9,196 nt of DNA. Source: JBBRLG01 sp038231495 (GTDB taxonomy: Bacteria > Planctomycetota > Planctomycetia > Gemmatales > Gemmataceae). The notes beneath the pieces were generated by a model. The model saw nothing but the letters and a program-made list of their open reading frames with translations. It did no database searches and was not told the origin of the DNA. Shown here piece after piece: positions 1 to 5,823 of this stretch (position 1 is its first letter; each line of letters starts with the position of its first letter). A program made the position numbers and the translations under genes. The stretch is taken from NCBI GenBank assembly GCA_038231495.1, contig JBBRLG010000293.1, forward strand, positions 1 through 9,196, in the 5' to 3' direction.

Positions 1-53
1 CAGTTCGGGCATTCTTCGTTTGGGGGCATCGCCAGGTTGCCTGGGCCAGTCAC
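1..53 (-). CDS. Possible N-terminus of a leftward gene (partial)
   Basis: On the minus strand a reading frame is open from a GTG at 53-51 to the left edge, 17 codons. A Shine-Dalgarno-like GGAAGGA at 68-62 lies 8 bases before this GTG. An in-frame ATG at 62-60 overlaps that site, and another ATG at 29-27 would start the peptide MPPNEECPN. The last partial codon begins TG, so a Cys-Pro-Asn-Cys zinc-ribbon start is possible but cannot be confirmed. A TATAAT hexamer sits on the same strand at 74-69, only six bases before the ATG at 62, so use of both would give a leaderless transcript. The evidence is short and the call is tentative. Confidence 0.3.
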   Translation of the reverse strand, partial: MTGPGNLAMPPNEECPN

Positions 54-106
54 TCTCGTCATCCTTCCATTATAGCCTACCAGCCGAAATGCACACAGCC
101 TGCGTC

Positions 107-169
107 CTCTTTGTTTTTCTCTCTTTGTTTTTCTCAAGGTTGGCGTGGGTCGAGATTGGCGTGGGTCGA
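107..169. repeat. Two adjacent short tandem duplications
   Basis: A 14-base unit, CTCTTTGTTTTTCT, occurs twice back to back (107-120 and 121-134) with no mismatch. Four bases later a 16-base unit (138-153 and 154-169, core TTGGCGTGGGTCGA) is duplicated with one mismatch. They lie in the non-coding region between a possible leftward gene and the gene at 491. They may be slippage products or paired binding sites, and no function can be assigned. The pyrimidine-rich, AT-richer first repeat stands out from its GC-rich surroundings. Confidence 0.75.
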
Positions 170-365
170 TTGTGGCCTGTCGTGGATGCGTAAGAACTGA
201 TCGGCAAATGGGTTCCGTCAGCCGCGGAAAAAGGGTTTACGTAAGGGTGGGGGCACCCTCGCCATAGGTTGTTGGCGTGGCGTACATCGGAAAGCATCCA
301 TCGACAGAGCCGTACCCGGCACAATTCCGTGTAGCGGGCGGCGTTGGCCAGCGCCGCCAGGGCCG
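170..365. other. Non-coding stretch with one hairpin
   Basis: No convincing gene is seen here; open frames on either strand lack a ribosome binding site and family-like sequence. The only clear structure is a near-perfect palindrome at 337-358, with arms GGCGGCG and CGCCGCC. Inside it, T-A and T-G pairs extend the stem to about 10 bp around a GGCC loop. No T-run follows, so it is not a normal intrinsic terminator. It lies about 130 bases before the gene at 491. Confidence 0.45.
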
Positions 366-425
366 TTTATTGAAAATCCGTGAGGGGTCGGAAAGGAGGC
401 TGGTGATGAGAAGGGTGTAGGCCAC
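366..425 (+). promoter_or_regulatory. Upstream control block, copy 1 (before the PDZ gene)
   Basis: This stretch shares its sequence and layout with 1456-1517. TTTAT is followed by AAATCC (374-379), two variable bases, GAGGGG (382-387), a variable stretch, GGTGATGA (402-409), then AAGGGTGTA and GGCCAC. Over 374-425 against 1466-1517, 35 of 52 bases match without gaps. GGTGATGA starts 89 bases before the ATG in both cases. It may be a promoter, an activator site or a conserved leader. The sequence shows the conservation but not the mechanism. Confidence 0.6.
403..420 (+). CDS. Candidate mini-ORF / leader peptide (VMRRV or MRRV)
   Basis: A perfect Shine-Dalgarno sequence, AAAGGAGG (392-399), stands 3 bases before a GTG (403-405) and 6 bases before an in-frame ATG (406-408). 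The frame then reads AGA AGG GTG TAG and stops at 420, giving a four- or five-codon peptide. The stop is 70 bases before the ATG of the PDZ gene, and a hairpin (426-454) follows at once. This layout recalls translated leaders that influence a downstream gene. The Shine-Dalgarno sequence is the strongest in the window, which makes a chance occurrence less likely. No protein-level evidence is possible at this length. Confidence 0.35.
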   Translation: MMRRV

Positions 426-454
426 GGCGAAACGCTCACGGTGAGCGCGACGCC
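426..454 (+). promoter_or_regulatory. Leader hairpin before the PDZ gene
   Basis: CGCTCAC (433-439) and GTGAGCG (441-447) form a perfect dyad around one base. GGCG (426-429) and CGCC (451-454) pair outside it across a 3x3 internal loop. As RNA it would form a stem of about nine to eleven pairs ending 25 bases before the AGGAG at 479-483. As DNA it could be a repressor site. No T-run follows, so it is not a standard terminator. Confidence 0.45.
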
Positions 455-490
455 GGGCCGGACAGTCAGAAACCCAATAGGAGTCAAATC

Positions 491-1339
491 ATGAAGCGCA
501 TCGTATCCCTCGGCGGCGTTGGCATCCTGGTCCTGGCCTTCACGGCGGGTTTGGTCTTCGGTAAGCCGATGACCTCAACCAAAACCGGCACCACGACCTC
601 CGGTCAATCGGCAAAAGGCTCGTCCTTCAGCGGCCCGGGCGGCAAAACCTCGGTCAGCAAAATGGGCGGCAAGAAAAAGGGTGGCAAGAAGAAGGCCGGC
701 AAGAAGTCCGGCAAGAACAAGAAAAACAAGAAGCAAAACAAGAAGCATCATCGCAAGCATCACCGCCACGACCGCGATCGGGACCACGATCGCGACCGCG
801 ACCACGACCGCGATCGGGACCACGACCGCGACCGTGACCGCGACCACGACCGCGATCGGGACCACGACCACGACCGTGACCGCGACCACGACCGCGACCG
901 CGACCACCGCCACGACCGCGACCGCGACCACCGCCACGACCGCGACCGCGACCACCGCCACGACCACGACCGGGAGTGGGACGGGGATTCGTACTTCTTT
1001 TTCAGCCGGTATCCGTCGAATGTCCAGACGGTCAGCATCGTTGCCAACGACGATGAAGTTGCGATCGAGGGCGATTTCGGCCTGCTCATCACCGACCTGG
1101 AAGACGCGGGGCCGGCGGCGACGGCGGGGTTGGACATCGACGACACCATCCTGAGCGTCAACGGCGTGCGGGTGCAGAGCCTCGCACAAATGCGGACGGC
1201 CCTCAAAAACGTGACCGGCCCGGTGGAGGTGGTTTTCATCTCCGACGAAACGGGTGAGGTCATGGAGGCGGACGTCACGCCGAAAAACGGCAAGCTCGGC
1301 ATCAGCATGGAAGTGGTGGAGCTGGAAGACGCCGAGTAG
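491..1339 (+). CDS. Exported Lys-rich, Asp/Arg/His-repeat PDZ-domain protein
   Basis: The 282-residue product starts at an ATG with AGGAG seven bases upstream (479-483). Residues 1-24 form a signal peptide (MKR, then a hydrophobic stretch), so it is probably exported. A Ser/Thr/Gly linker follows, then a Lys-rich block (about 61-85), then a long Asp-Arg-His repeat (about 86-161). After an aromatic patch (YFFF, 168-171) comes a PDZ domain (about 187-274), with FGLLI as the likely carboxylate-binding strand, then AGPAATAGLDIDDTILSVNG, which is typical of bacterial PDZ domains. There is no protease domain, so it is not a complete HtrA-like enzyme. The charged segment alternates acid and base and is near neutral overall apart from the Lys block; its histidines could bind metal, or it could bind cell-surface polymers. 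The function is unknown. The gene ends in its own terminator and shares an upstream block with the next gene. The family is confident for PDZ only. Confidence 0.9.
   Translation: MKRIVSLGGVGILVLAFTAGLVFGKPMTSTKTGTTTSGQSAKGSSFSGPGGKTSVSKMGGKKKGGKKKAGKKSGKNKKNKKQNKKHHRKHHRHDRDRDHDRDRDHDRDRDHDRDRDRDHDRDRDHDHDRDRDHDRDRDHRHDRDRDHRHDRDRDHRHDHDREWDGDSYFFFSRYPSNVQTVSIVANDDEVAIEGDFGLLITDLEDAGPAATAGLDIDDTILSVNGVRVQSLAQMRTALKNVTGPVEVVFISDETGEVMEADVTPKNGKLGISMEVVELEDAE
746..973 (+). repeat. In-frame Asp/Arg/His coding repeat
   Basis: Codons 86-161 of the PDZ gene are almost only GAC/GAT, CGC/CGG/CGT and CAC/CAT. Two unit types can be read: DRDRDH (18 bases) in the first part and DHRHDRDR (24 bases) in the second, the latter present about three times from about 902. 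The purine/pyrimidine regularity gives long open frames in other phases and on the other strand, which are shadows. Such a tract should vary in length between strains. Confidence 0.9.
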
Positions 1340-1352
1340 GAAGCATCGAGAG

Positions 1353-1383
1353 GGCCGCCGGGACTACCCCGGCGGCCTTTTTT
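1353..1383 (+). terminator. Intrinsic terminator of the PDZ gene
   Basis: A perfect 10-bp GC-rich stem (GGCCGCCGGG at 1353-1362, CCCGGCGGCC at 1368-1377) with a five-base loop is followed directly by six T residues (1378-1383). It begins 14 bases after the TAG. It should insulate the synthetase gene, so that gene needs its own promoter between here and 1583. Confidence 0.93.
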
Positions 1384-1455
1384 CGTTTCCGTGTCCGGCC
1401 TCTCCGCGCCGGGGCTTTGGCAGTGGTAGCCACTTTTGCGAGTGGTTTTGTTCTA

Positions 1456-1517
1456 TTTATGCCGGAAATCCACGAGGGGCGGCGGCGGGGGACGGTGATG
1501 ACAAGGTGTAAGGCAAC
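1456..1517 (+). promoter_or_regulatory. Upstream control block, copy 2 (before the synthetase gene)
   Basis: This is the second copy of the block at 366-425: TTTAT (1456-1460), AAATCC (1466-1471), GAGGGG (1474-1479), GGTGATGA (1494-1501), then AAGGTGTA and GGCAAC. AAATCC to GGTGATGA is 28 bases in both copies, and GGTGATGA to the start codon is 89 in both. Here the ATG inside GGTGATGA opens a 14-codon frame ending at 1542 and has only a weak GGGGGA before it, so translation is less likely than in copy 1. The block lies after the terminator, where a promoter for the synthetase must be. Confidence 0.6.
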
Positions 1518-1534
1518 CACCTGGCGAACCATTG

Positions 1535-1554
1535 GCCGTTAACCAGATAACGGC
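1535..1554 (+). promoter_or_regulatory. Dyad in the synthetase leader
   Basis: GCCGTTA (1535-1541) and TAACGGC (1548-1554) are perfect inverted arms around six bases. The dyad ends 28 bases before the ATG and 12 bases before the AAGGA at 1567-1571. It could be an operator or a short leader hairpin. It has no sequence similarity to the hairpin before the PDZ gene but lies in a comparable place. Confidence 0.4.
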
Positions 1555-1582
1555 ATTCCCGAAGACAAGGAAATAACTTCTC

Positions 1583-4500
1583 ATGCCGCACATCATCGAC
1601 CTCCCCCTCGCACCCGCGGTCAAAACGAACGAGTCCCGCAGGCCGACGGTCCTCGACCGTGCCGACGCCCGCAAGACGCGACTAGACCTACCGGACGGCC
1701 CGCCGCGCCGCTTGCACCAGTTCTTCGAGCGGACCTGCGACCGCACGCCCGACGCCATGGCAATTGAGTTCGTCGAGGCCGGCGAACGGCTGACGTACGC
1801 CCAGCTCGACGCCCGCTCCGCCCGGCTCGCACGCCACCTGGTTGGCCTCGGCGTCGTGCCCAACGACCGGGTTGCCTTGCACTTGCCGCGCGGCGTCGAG
1901 CCTTACGTCGCCATGCTCGGCGTCCTGCGCGCCGGCGCGGCCTACGTTCCCATCGATGTCGAAACGCCCGAAGAGCGCGCGTGCTTCACGGTCGAGGACA
2001 GCGGGGCCAAGCTGGTAATCACGACGCCCGACCGCGCGGCACGGTTCGCGGCCACCGGACGGCCCTGCCTGGCGCTCGAGGGGATCGACGAGGAGTATGC
2101 CGACATGCCCCTGCCGCAACTCGCGGCCGCGGACCTGTGCTACCTGATCTACACGTCAGGTACGACCGGCCGGCCCAAGGGCGTGTGCATCTCCCACCAG
2201 AACGCCGTCGCCTTCGTAAGCGGGCTACTCAAGGTCTACGGCGTCCGCGCGACCGACCGCGTGCTTCAGGGGTTCTCGACCGCGTTCGACGCTTCGGTGG
2301 AAGAGATGTGGATGGCGTTCGCGACCGGGGCTACCCTGGTCGTCGGCACGCAACAGACGATGCGCGCGGTGGACGAGCTGCCGGCGAAACTGCGGGAGTT
2401 GGGCATCACCGTCTTCTCCACGGTGCCGACGTTGCTGGGTGTGCTCGACGCCGCCGACCAGCCGCAACTGCGCCTGCTCATCCTGGGCGGCGAGGCGGCC
2501 CGCGCCGACGCGATCGAGAAATGGGCTGCGCCAGGGCGGCGTCTGCTCAACACCTACGGACCGACTGAAGCCACGGTCGTCGCTACCTACGCGTGGTGCG
2601 TGCCGGGGACGCCGGTCACGATCGGCAAGCCCCTCCCCGGCTATGAGGCAGTCGTCGTGGACGAGGCGGTGCGGCCGGTCGCCGACGGCATCGAGGGCGA
2701 GCTGTGTGTCGGCGGCCCCGGCGTGTCGGTCCACGGCTACCTGAACCGCCCCGATCTCAATGCCCAGAAATTCTTCACGTACCAGGGCCGCCGCTTCTAC
2801 CGCACCGGCGACCTGGTGTGCCGCGACGCGCACGGCGACCTCCTCTTCCGGGGCCGCATCGACGCCCAGGTGAAAATTCGCGGCTATCGCGTCGAGTTGG
2901 AAGAAGTCGAAAGCCACATCAGCCGCGCGCTCGACCTGCTGCCCGACGCCGACGCCTTCCAGGGTGCCGTCGTCACGGTCCAGGGGGAAGCCGCGGGATC
3001 GCCGCAGCTGGTCGCCTACGTCGTGCAGCGCCGCCCCGCGCCGCTCGACGTGGCCGCGCTCGTCGCCGCGCTCCGCCGGACCCTGCCGCCCTACATGGTG
3101 CCGGCCCACTTCGCGTCACTGGCACCGACCGCGGTGCCGCGTTTGCCGAGCGGCAAAACCGACCGCAAGCGCCTGCCCGCCATCGCGGATTGTCGCCCAA
3201 TCGACACCGGCCACGCCGCGTCATCCCGCAACGACGGCCACGACGCGGTCGAACGCGGCATCCTCGCCGTGTGGCGCGACGTGCTCGGCTATGACGCCGT
3301 GGACCGCGACGAATCGTTCTTTGACCTCGGCGGCAACTCGCTGCTTGCCGCCCGCTCCGTCACGGCCTTCCGCGGCATGCCGGAACTTGCGACGCTCACC
3401 ATCCGCGACCTTTACGAGTGTCTCACCGCGGCGGCCCTCGCAACCCGCCTGCGTGGCCGCGCCGGGGTACCCGTTGAGGCACCTGCCGTCCGGCGACCGC
3501 AGCAGAGGGCGTCGCGGCGACAGTACCTGGTCGTCGCCACCGCCCAGACCGCGGTGATTCTTGCCCTGCTGTGCGGCGGCGGCATTGTCGCCTACGCGAT
3601 GCTGTACGGCCTGTATTTCCTGTACACTGTCCTCTCGGCCGCGACGCCGTACTGGTTTTGGGTCATGGCAGGTGGCGGCGTCCTCCTGGCACCGGTCGGG
3701 TTCGCGGCCACGTTGGCGCAGGGCGTCCTCGTGAAACGGTTGTTGATCGGCCGCCTGTGCGAGGGCGATCACCCCGTCTGGGGTTGGGGTTACTTCCGCT
3801 GGTGGGTCTCGAACCTGATGCTCGCGCCGCTCCACAACACCGCGGCCGGCTTCGTGGGCACGCCGCTGGCACCTTTCTTTTACCGGCTCCTGGGCGCTCG
3901 CATTGGTAAACGGGTTTACCTCGCGACTCCGCTGCACGACCCGGACCTCGTCACCATCGGCGACGGCGCTTCGATCTCCGAATTCGCCAACCTCGGCACG
4001 CACGGCCTGGAAGACGGCGTGCTGCACCTGCGCCGCGTCTGCGTGGGCAAAGACGCCTTTGTCGGTGCCCAGGCGATCGTCAGCGGCGGCGCGAGCCTCG
4101 GCGACGGGGCGAAACTTCACCCGCTCTCGTGCCTCGTCGAGGGCACCGTGGCTCCACCGGACACCGAGTGGCGTGGCTCACCCGCCGTCTGCCTCGAGCC
4201 GGAAACGACGGCCTTGTCGCACCTCCTCCGCCGGCACGAACGCGAGGCCCGTCCGCAAGACGCCTGGCGCTCGGTCGGCGACTCCCTCCGCTTCGGCCTA
4301 CTCCAGTTCCTGTATGGCTACGCCCTGGCGCTCGTCGAGTTCGTGCCCTTCGCGCTAGAGATCGCCTTGCTGCTGCTGCTCGGCGTCCGCCCGGACAGCG
4401 CGGCGTCCTTCGACCTGGCCGTGCTGGTGCCGGCGTCGTTCGGGTTCGCGGCCATCCGCTTCATCGGCGGACTCGGCACCATCCTGGCGGCCAAGTGGCT

Positions 4501-5692
4501 CTTGACCGGCCGGGCGCGTCCCGGCACCGTCCCGCTCAACAGCCACGAATACGTCCGCCGTTGGTTCTGTGGGCGGTTGATGGCCCTGCTCGTCCACCCG
4601 CACGGCTACCGGCCGGTCACGGAAACGCTCCTCATGCCGATCTTTTGCCGCTGGCTCGGCATGCGGGTCGGCCGGCACGCGGAGATCGCCGACGCGCTGG
4701 GTTTCCAGCCGGACCTCGTCTCCCTGGGCGAGGGCGCGATGCTTGCCGACAGTTGCGTCCTCGGCGCCCCTGTCGTCCACCGTGGCCGCATGACGCTCGG
4801 CCGCGTCCACGTCGGCGACCGCAGTTTCATCGGCAACGGGGCGCAATTGCCCATCACGACGCCGGTACTCGGCGCCAACTCTCTCGTGGGCGTGCTTTCC
4901 CTGCCGCCGGACGAGCCGGCCGCGGGCAGCGATTGGCTCGGCTCCCCGCCCATGCGGTTGCCCAACCGCGAACGCTGGTCCGGACCCGCCGCCCAGACGT
5001 TTGCCCCGCCGACTCGCCTCGTCGCCGCGCGGGCGCTCTGCAACGTTGTCAAGATGGTACTGCCGGGTGCCCTGTTGGAGATCGTTTTCTGGGTCACGTT
5101 CAAACTCGGACTGCTCGGCCATGCGGCGCTCGGCCCCGTGGGCTTCCTGGCGCTGTTGCCGTTGCTCGTCCTGGGCGCGACGCTCGCAACCCTGGCCTTG
5201 CCGGTGGTGCTCAAGTGGTTGCTGATCGGCCGTTACCGGGCCGGCCAACGTTACCTGTGGAGTTTCTGGATGTGGCGCATGGAGACCGTCTACGACGTGG
5301 AAATCCTCGTGAGCGCGTACTACGCCCCCCTCCTGGGCGGTACGCCGTGGCTGCCGCTGCTCTATCGGGCGCTGGGCGCCCGCATCGGCCGGCAGGTGTG
5401 CATCCTCGGCGGCCTGGTGCTGGAAGGCGACCTGACCACGGTGGGCGATTACGCGAGCGTCGAAGGCGTACTACAGACGCACCTCTTCGAGGACCGCGTC
5501 ATGAAGCTGGGGACCGTTCATGTGGAGGCAGGCGCGTCGATCGGCAGCGAAGCGTATGTGCTTTACGATTCGCACATCGGTGCCGGCGCGAGTTTGGGCG
5601 ACCTGTCGCTGTGCATGAAGCAAGAGACGTTCCTGCCCGGCCGGCGCTACCGCGGCCTGCCCGCCGAGAACGTTGCGGATTCACCGGTGTGA
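1583..5692 (+). CDS. Pls/PosA-type nonribosomal peptide synthetase (poly-lysine synthetase-like)
   Basis: This 1369-residue enzyme has the layout of epsilon-poly-L-lysine synthetase. An adenylation domain comes first (about 42-531): LRAGAAYVPID (115-125), YTSGTTGRPKG (190-200), FDASVEE (235-241), NTYGPTEA (323-330), YRTGDL (406-411), and catalytic Lys525 in LPSGKTDRKRL. Next is a carrier domain whose DLGGNS (581-586) gives Ser586 for phosphopantetheine. Then six membrane segments come in pairs (about 648-713, 905-972, 1153-1213), each pair followed by a hexapeptide/beta-helix-like domain (about 764-870, 1014-1123, 1255-1362). The three units share a K-W/R-LLxGR motif after the helices and ARIG/MRVG plus GD/GE-GA motifs in the domain. 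There is no classical condensation or thioesterase domain, as expected for this family, in which the C-terminal domains are held to make the polymer bonds. Aligned by hand to PheA, the pocket reads D A E S I G T V V K, close to the BacB lysine code. AAGGA at 1567-1571 supports the start. It needs a phosphopantetheinyl transferase encoded elsewhere. Family sure; substrate and product inferred. Confidence 0.93.
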   Translation: MPHIIDLPLAPAVKTNESRRPTVLDRADARKTRLDLPDGPPRRLHQFFERTCDRTPDAMAIEFVEAGERLTYAQLDARSARLARHLVGLGVVPNDRVALHLPRGVEPYVAMLGVLRAGAAYVPIDVETPEERACFTVEDSGAKLVITTPDRAARFAATGRPCLALEGIDEEYADMPLPQLAAADLCYLIYTSGTTGRPKGVCISHQNAVAFVSGLLKVYGVRATDRVLQGFSTAFDASVEEMWMAFATGATLVVGTQQTMRAVDELPAKLRELGITVFSTVPTLLGVLDAADQPQLRLLILGGEAARADAIEKWAAPGRRLLNTYGPTEATVVATYAWCVPGTPVTIGKPLPGYEAVVVDEAVRPVADGIEGELCVGGPGVSVHGYLNRPDLNAQKFFTYQGRRFYRTGDLVCRDAHGDLLFRGRIDAQVKIRGYRVELEEVESHISRALDLLPDADAFQGAVVTVQGEAAGSPQLVAYVVQRRPAPLDVAALVAALRRTLPPYMVPAHFASLAPTAVPRLPSGKTDRKRLPAIADCRPIDTGHAASSRNDGHDAVERGILAVWRDVLGYDAVDRDESFFDLGGNSLLAARSVTAFRGMPELATLTIRDLYECLTAAALATRLRGRAGVPVEAPAVRRPQQRASRRQYLVVATAQTAVILALLCGGGIVAYAMLYGLYFLYTVLSAATPYWFWVMAGGGVLLAPVGFAATLAQGVLVKRLLIGRLCEGDHPVWGWGYFRWWVSNLMLAPLHNTAAGFVGTPLAPFFYRLLGARIGKRVYLATPLHDPDLVTIGDGASISEFANLGTHGLEDGVLHLRRVCVGKDAFVGAQAIVSGGASLGDGAKLHPLSCLVEGTVAPPDTEWRGSPAVCLEPETTALSHLLRRHEREARPQDAWRSVGDSLRFGLLQFLYGYALALVEFVPFALEIALLLLLGVRPDSAASFDLAVLVPASFGFAAIRFIGGLGTILAAKWLLTGRARPGTVPLNSHEYVRRWFCGRLMALLVHPHGYRPVTETLLMPIFCRWLGMRVGRHAEIADALGFQPDLVSLGEGAMLADSCVLGAPVVHRGRMTLGRVHVGDRSFIGNGAQLPITTPVLGANSLVGVLSLPPDEPAAGSDWLGSPPMRLPNRERWSGPAAQTFAPPTRLVAARALCNVVKMVLPGALLEIVFWVTFKLGLLGHAALGPVGFLALLPLLVLGATLATLALPVVLKWLLIGRYRAGQRYLWSFWMWRMETVYDVEILVSAYYAPLLGGTPWLPLLYRALGARIGRQVCILGGLVLEGDLTTVGDYASVEGVLQTHLFEDRVMKLGTVHVEAGASIGSEAYVLYDSHIGAGASLGDLSLCMKQETFLPGRRYRGLPAENVADSPV

Positions 5693-5725
5693 ACGCGGTG
5701 CGGTTGGGCTTTCCCGCATCCTCGG

Positions 5726-5745
5726 TTTGCAAAGCCGCAAGCGGC
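5726..5745. repeat. Half-copy of a dispersed palindromic repeat
   Basis: TTTGCAAAGCCGCAAGCGGC matches one arm of the palindrome at 8328-8365 with few changes. It lies in the 131-base gap after the synthetase gene. GGCTTT at 5707-5712 can pair with AAAGCC at 5731-5736, but no T-run follows, so it is a weak candidate for transcript ending. It probably marks a degraded copy of the repeat family. Confidence 0.55.
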
Positions 5746-5823
5746 AATACCCCGTGGTAGACTCGTTTCCGGGCCGTTAAAATAGATAGGTTGGACCCGC
5801 TTTGTCGTTGAAAGGAAATCGTT

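Noticed and set aside
370..398. TTGAAA at 370-375 as a -35 box for the PDZ gene
   Set aside because: The position 17 bases downstream is the Shine-Dalgarno-like AAGGAG, with no -10-like sequence.
902..973. Regular repeat that could be mistaken for a CRISPR array
   Set aside because: The units are adjacent, in frame and without unique spacers; it is a protein-coding repeat.
575..1308. Long open frames in other phases and on the minus strand across the Asp/Arg/His tract
   Set aside because: The low-complexity codon repeat removes stop codons in all phases. Only the frame at 491 has a signal peptide, ribosome site and PDZ domain.
1424..1439. TGGTAGCCACTTTTGC resembles a sigma54 promoter before the synthetase gene, and a sigma54 activator is in the window
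   Set aside because: Eleven bases separate GG and GC instead of the required ten, and the first half is a poor match to TGGCAC. No firm support.
3871..3888. TGGCAC followed by a T-rich stretch, sigma54-like
   Set aside because: It lies inside the synthetase coding region, the second half lacks TTGC, and no gene starts after it.
2225..4120. Two minus-strand open frames of about 300 codons opposite the synthetase
   Set aside because: They are composition shadows of a long GC-rich gene and have no recognisable domain or ribosome site.
5778..5783. TAAAAT as a -10 box before the oxidoreductase-like gene
   Set aside because: No acceptable -35 element is found at 16-18 bases upstream, so a promoter cannot be supported beyond one hexamer.
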